Of a stretch of 25,830 nucleotides of DNA, positions 22,297-25,830 are shown piece by piece. Position 1 is the stretch's first letter. Every line of letters starts with the position of its first letter. This DNA comes from JABMRP01 sp964444795 (GTDB lineage Bacteria > Planctomycetota > Planctomycetia > Pirellulales > Thermoguttaceae). A program made the position numbers and the translations under genes. The stretch lies in assembly GCA_964444795.1 (NCBI GenBank), contig CAYUIQ010000125.1, positions 1 through 25,830 on the forward strand, in the 5' to 3' direction. The notes beneath the pieces are model-generated. The model ran no database searches, was not told where the DNA came from, and saw nothing but the letters and a program-made list of their open reading frames with translations.

Positions 22297-23403
22297 ATGA
22301 TCCAACGACTATACATAAACCACTACAGGTGCCTGGAGAATTTTGAGCTTCCAATTTCAAATCGGCCATCGTCCCTGCTGATTGGCAGAAACGGTACCGG
22401 CAAGTCCACGGTTGGAGCGGCCCTGCGGGTTCTCCAGCGTATTGCTCGCGGTACGAACCGGGTTCGCGACCTCGTCGGTACTGAAGACTTGGCGCATGGC
22501 CGGTCAGACGTGCCCATCCGTTTTGACCTCGAAGTCCTCATACGGGACGAGGTCTACCGCTACAACCTTGCGTTGGAATTGCCGCAGGGATTCACGGAGA
22601 TGCGAGTCGCGGAAGAACGACTATCGCGAGGCGGCGTCGACATCTTCGCTCGAGACACTGCCCAAGTCACTCTCTCCAGAACGTCCACACCCGACGCACG
22701 GCTCCTGGTGGATTGGCATCTGGTGGCGTTACCGCTAGTTCAAGTGCAATCCGAATCGGACCCGCTTCACATCTTCAAGAACTGGCTTGCAAGGATGCTT
22801 ATTCTAGCGCCAATCCCAAGCCTCATTTCGGGAGATTCCACGGGCGACACACTTATGCCGGACAAACCGTGCTCGAACTTTGGAGAATGGTTCACGGGGC
22901 TCCTCTCGCATTCACCTTCAGCTTATACGCCTATCGACGAGTTCGTGCGGCAAGTCATGCCCGACTTCAAGGATATTAAGAACCCGATCATAGGCAAGGA
23001 CTCGCGCAGCTTATCCGTGCAGTTCGAACAGGACGGCGAGTCATTGAACCTAGCGTTTGATGATCTCTCGGACGGCGAAAAGTGCTTCTTCATCTGCGCT
23101 CTGGTGCTTGCATCGAACAAGGCGTACGGTCCAATCTTCTGTTTCTGGGACGAGCCCGACAATTTTATTTCGCTTGAAGAGGCGGGGCAACTTGTCATGG
23201 CCCTCCGTCGTTCATTCCAAACGGGCGGGCAACTCCTGGCTACGTCGCACAACCCTGAAGCAATACGCCGATTCTCCACCGAGAACACGTTCCTACTGGG
23301 TCGGCACGGCCACCTCGAACCAACGGCCATTCGGCCGCTCGATGAGGTGACGGTCAACGGCAGTCTGGTTGACGCGCTGATCCGGGGCGATGTCGAAATA
23401 TGA
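22297..23403 (+). CDS. AAA/ABC-type ATPase (RecF/OLD-like), first gene of a two-gene module
   Basis: A 368-residue ATPase of the AAA_15/AAA_21 type. It begins I-Q-R-L-Y-I-N-H-Y-R-C-L-E-N-F, then Walker A G-R-N-G-T-G-K-S-T (30-38). The ABC-like signature L-S-D-G-E-K is at 257-262, Walker B F-C-F-W-D-E-P-D (W284, D285, E286) and the switch histidine A-T-S-H-N (H318). The middle (about 90-250) is a lid or coiled insertion with no recognised domain. ATG 22297 is chosen because the family motif begins directly after it; the frame is open further upstream but not protein-like, and no Shine-Dalgarno is evident. The stop overlaps the next gene by 4 bases (ATGA), showing tight coupling. Probable anti-phage ATPase by architecture. 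Confidence 0.85.
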   Translation: MIQRLYINHYRCLENFELPISNRPSSLLIGRNGTGKSTVGAALRVLQRIARGTNRVRDLVGTEDLAHGRSDVPIRFDLEVLIRDEVYRYNLALELPQGFTEMRVAEERLSRGGVDIFARDTAQVTLSRTSTPDARLLVDWHLVALPLVQVQSESDPLHIFKNWLARMLILAPIPSLISGDSTGDTLMPDKPCSNFGEWFTGLLSHSPSAYTPIDEFVRQVMPDFKDIKNPIIGKDSRSLSVQFEQDGESLNLAFDDLSDGEKCFFICALVLASNKAYGPIFCFWDEPDNFISLEEAGQLVMALRRSFQTGGQLLATSHNPEAIRRFSTENTFLLGRHGHLEPTAIRPLDEVTVNGSLVDALIRGDVEI

Positions 23404-23891
23404 GTGCGAACAAGTTTAGACCGCACGTGCTCGTATTGCCGGAGGATGATGCCAACGTCGAAATCGCAAACGGTTTCGTGCGCCATGATGCCCTCGACCC
23501 ACGCGCTATTCAGGTGCTACCCTGTGCGGGAGGGTGGGCGAAAGTTCGGGATGAGTTCGTGTCGGTCCACGCGACCGAGATGCGCAGGTATGCGAAACGC
23601 CACATGGTCTTGCTCGTTGACTTTGATAACAGCTCAGCCCGTTTCGATCAGATGACCCAGGATATTCCCGAAGGCTTAGCAGAACGAGTCTTTGTCATTG
23701 GTGTGTGGTCAGAGCCGGAGGAATTGCCGCGGGTTGATCTCGGCAGCATGGAAGACGTCGGATACAAACTTGCGCGCGAGTGTTACGACGAAACTAGAGA
23801 CGTCTGGAATCACGACCTTTTGCGCCACAACGCCGATGAGTTAGACCGAATGACAACACTTCTCAGACCGATTTTGTTTCCGCCGACGTAG
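23400..23891 (+). CDS. Small Toprim-like protein paired with the ATPase
   Basis: A 163-residue protein of no family I can name. Its layout suggests a Toprim-type metal-binding fold: strand H-V-L-V-L-P followed by E15-D-D and helix V-E-I-A-N-G-F-V; strand I-Q-V-L-P with C-A-G-G-W; then strand M-V-L-L-V-D74-F-D76-N. An acidic residue after strand 1 and a D-x-D after strand 3 are the Toprim hallmarks (topoisomerases, OLD and Gabija nucleases). The C-terminal half (R-V-F-V-I-G-V-W-S-E-P-E, then W-N-H-D-L-L-R-H-N) looks conserved in style but is unassigned. The ATGA overlap with the ATPase implies a joint complex. A nuclease effector role is inference. Confidence 0.6.
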   Translation: MSANKFRPHVLVLPEDDANVEIANGFVRHDALDPRAIQVLPCAGGWAKVRDEFVSVHATEMRRYAKRHMVLLVDFDNSSARFDQMTQDIPEGLAERVFVIGVWSEPEELPRVDLGSMEDVGYKLARECYDETRDVWNHDLLRHNADELDRMTTLLRPILFPPT

Positions 23892-23973
23892 CGTCCCGCT
23901 CGTCCATGGTTCCGCCGTGGGCTAGCCGGCGCCTTCGGCTGGGCGTCAAACGAATCGCGCACGACCGGGGACA

Positions 23974-25650
23974 CTATTTGCCGTCCGTCGCATCTTCGCC
24001 GGTGATCTCGGCGGCCAGATCGCGGCCGGCTTGATGGGGATCGTCCAGGCCCGACGAATCGGCCGCTGCGGGTTGCTCCTGGTGCAGGTGCAACGTGCTG
24101 GTGGGAAAGGCGAAGGAAACGCCCAGCCGCTGGGCTAGTTTCACGATGTCGACGAACAGGCGATGTCGCTCCTGCAGCTCGACCGACCAGTCGGGACATT
24201 CCAGGAAGCAATAGAGCATCACGTCGAGCGAACTGGCGGAGAATTGGTTGAAGTAGACGTGGAAGTAATCCTTACGCGTGTACTTGTGACGGCGGATCAA
24301 TTCGCGAACTCCCTCGCAGAAGGCCTCCATGCGGTCCGGCGGCGTGTCATATTGCAGGCCGAGCATCGTCTTGATGCGGCGGTAGCGTCGCCGGCCCATG
24401 TTGTCGACGATCGCGGTGGTCAGCAGGCTGTTGGGGAGCGTGACGAGCGAGTTGTAGAAGGTTCTCACGCGGGTGCTGCGGATACCGACCGTTTCGACGG
24501 ACCCTTCGACGCCGTCGGTTTTGATCCAGTCGCCGATTTCAAAGGGCCGGTCGGTCAACACGGTGAGCGAGCCGAAGAGGTTGCCCAGCGTGTCCTTCGA
24601 GGCAAAGGCGAACGCGACGCCACCCAACCCCAACCCGCTGAGCAGTCCGGCCAGCGGTAGATTGAAGGCTTCGGCAAAGACCAGCAAACCGATACAGACG
24701 GCGAAGACCTTCAGCGAACGGGAGACCAGGGGGATGAGCAGGTCGTCGAACTTGGTTTCCGTTCCGGCCGCCTTGCTCATCAGGTAGCTGCTGAGCAGGT
24801 CGATCAGGCGGAAGGCGGTCCAGATGGCGGCTACCACGGCGAAGAACCGCACGGCCACCAGTAAGACCGAGAGCATTCCGGGCGGCAACCCGATGAGCAC
24901 GGTTCCACCGTACCACGTTAAGGCCATGCTGAGCAGGCCGATCGGCTTCCAGAGGCTTCGCTCCAAGGCCGGGTCGACTTCGACGTGGACCACTTTCAGC
25001 CATTTCACGGTTAGGCTGCTCAACACGGTCCGGACGAGAAAATCGACGAGAACACCGACCAAGATGACGATCAGCAGGCACACCCATTGGTACTGCGGGA
25101 GCAGAATCCAGGGACCGGTCATGCCGGTGGGAAAGAGATCGCGAAGCCAATCGCTGCCGGCCAACGGGGGCAGGTCCTGGACCTCCTCGAACAGCGTCTC
25201 CAGCCAGTTCACCGTACTGGGGGTGAACCGCCAGGCACCGTCGGCTTCCTGTTGGATGACAATCCGGCCGTCGCCCTCGAAGAAATAAGCCCCCGCGGCC
25301 GCGCTGTCGTCGATCCCCTCCAGATCGATCAGTGCCAGCCGGTCGAGCACGTATTTCAACTTCCAGGCCAGTTCCTGCTGGACTTCGGCCGCCGTGTCGG
25401 GCGGCGTGCTCAGGCACTCCGCGGCCGCGGCGTAGTCGCTGGCGTTGGTTTGCTTGAGGAACCGGGTCATCGTCGCCCGAGCGCTCTTCAGCGAAGGGTC
25501 GACGACAACCACCGTGGGAGCGGCCGGCTTTGGTTCCTCGGGAGATGTCGCGGCGGGCTCGGTGCCGTTGTCTTGGGCGATCACCCGGCCGCAAAACGTT
25601 CCGCATAGCAATACGGCCAAGCATGAGAAAACGAGAGTAGGGCGCGACAT
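23974..25650 (-). CDS. MscS-family mechanosensitive ion channel
   Basis: A 558-residue inner-membrane channel that releases solutes on osmotic downshock. It has a signal peptide (about 1-24, cleavage near V-I-A-Q) and a periplasmic domain of about 160 residues whose beginning resembles a small helical stress domain. Four to five helices follow, the last being the pore helix G-L-G-L-G-G-V-A-F-A-F-A near residue 340. Next comes the MscS beta domain (D-R-P-F-E-I-G-D-W-I, then V-G-I-R-S-T-R-V-R-T-F-Y-N-S-L-V) and the C-terminal alpha/beta domain ending in a Ser/Asp-rich tail. The ATG at 25650 has AAGGAG 8 bases upstream. It is longer than E. coli MscS (286) because of the added periplasmic part and is probably monocistronic. 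Confidence 0.92.
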   Translation of the reverse strand: MSRPTLVFSCLAVLLCGTFCGRVIAQDNGTEPAATSPEEPKPAAPTVVVVDPSLKSARATMTRFLKQTNASDYAAAAECLSTPPDTAAEVQQELAWKLKYVLDRLALIDLEGIDDSAAAGAYFFEGDGRIVIQQEADGAWRFTPSTVNWLETLFEEVQDLPPLAGSDWLRDLFPTGMTGPWILLPQYQWVCLLIVILVGVLVDFLVRTVLSSLTVKWLKVVHVEVDPALERSLWKPIGLLSMALTWYGGTVLIGLPPGMLSVLLVAVRFFAVVAAIWTAFRLIDLLSSYLMSKAAGTETKFDDLLIPLVSRSLKVFAVCIGLLVFAEAFNLPLAGLLSGLGLGGVAFAFASKDTLGNLFGSLTVLTDRPFEIGDWIKTDGVEGSVETVGIRSTRVRTFYNSLVTLPNSLLTTAIVDNMGRRRYRRIKTMLGLQYDTPPDRMEAFCEGVRELIRRHKYTRKDYFHVYFNQFSASSLDVMLYCFLECPDWSVELQERHRLFVDIVKLAQRLGVSFAFPTSTLHLHQEQPAAADSSGLDDPHQAGRDLAAEITGEDATDGK

Positions 25651-25801
25651 GGCTGGAACTCCTTGAGAAAGCACATGATAGAACGTGTGCCCAGTTTGCC
25701 ACATTTGGCGTGGGAAGGGAAGGGTCGGCGGCGTCGATTGGGGTTAGCAGCCCGCTGAAAAAGGGCAATCCGTGGAGGGTGCCTGGTGGTCGAGCGCAGC
25801 G

Positions 25802-25830
25802 AGCCCCCAGAAAACTCGGTTCTGGGGGCT
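25802..25830. repeat. Strong palindrome at the window end
   Basis: AGCCCCCAGAA (25802-25812) and TTCTGGGGGCT (25820-25830) form a perfect 11-base-pair stem with a 7-base loop. The preceding bases GTCGAGCGCAGCG look like an outer arm whose complement would lie just past the window edge. It resembles a REP-like or small non-autonomous mobile element. Confidence 0.75.

Noticed and set aside
23924..23957. Possible terminator or repeat after the Toprim-like gene (AGCCGGCGCCTTCGGCTGG)
   Set aside because: The stem is only about 5 base pairs with no T-tract, and no second copy was seen in the window.
24539..25768. 409-codon minus-strand frame overlapping the MscS gene
   Set aside because: Shadow frame without hydrophobic helices; the MscS frame has the signal peptide, pore helix and ribosome-binding site.

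Overview
The window looks like a chromosomal segment of a planctomycete, probably Pirellulales-like. This is inferred from the high-GC coding sequence, the mix of a C-T-P-S-R sulfatase, Gfo/Idh/MocA oxidoreductase, xylose-isomerase-like TIM barrel, sodium:solute symporter and BNR sialidase, a DUF2007 protein, and several short palindromic intergenic repeats. No rRNA, tRNA, CRISPR array, integrase or complete insertion sequence was seen.

Layout. (1) 411-3932, plus strand: a carbohydrate cluster with a beta-propeller glycosidase-like protein, a Gfo/Idh/MocA dehydrogenase and a sulfatase, the last two separated by a stacked inverted repeat. (2) 3957-5745, minus strand: an AAA (DUF3696-type) ATPase followed by a PIN-like nuclease, a candidate defence or toxin module. 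(3) 5980-12681, plus strand: a hydroxypyruvate-isomerase-like enzyme, an SSS transporter with an unusual soluble insert, an EamA transporter, a secreted sialidase-like protein and a membrane/DUF2007/zinc-ribbon protein. (4) 12605-17740, minus strand: a cell-elongation operon with an MreC-like coiled-coil protein, a small membrane protein, MreB, a nitroreductase and PBP2, behind a good sigma70-like promoter. (5) 18220-21622, minus strand: apolipoprotein N-acyltransferase, a TrpG/PabA glutamine amidotransferase and an orphan FliN-family protein with a sigma28-like promoter. (6) 22192-23891, plus strand: a second ATPase module, here paired with a small Toprim-like protein, with its own promoter. 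(7) 23974-25650, minus strand: an MscS-type channel. The window ends inside a strong palindrome.

How the genes fit together. Regions 1 and 3 suggest uptake and trimming of sulfated or otherwise modified glycans: sulfatase and propeller enzymes act on the glycan, the symporter imports sugars, and the isomerase and oxidoreductase convert them. Region 4 builds and positions lateral-wall peptidoglycan. The two ATPase plus small-nuclease pairs (regions 2 and 6) do not belong to these pathways. They have the architecture of two-gene anti-phage systems and are the best candidates here for undescribed biology, especially the Toprim-like pair.
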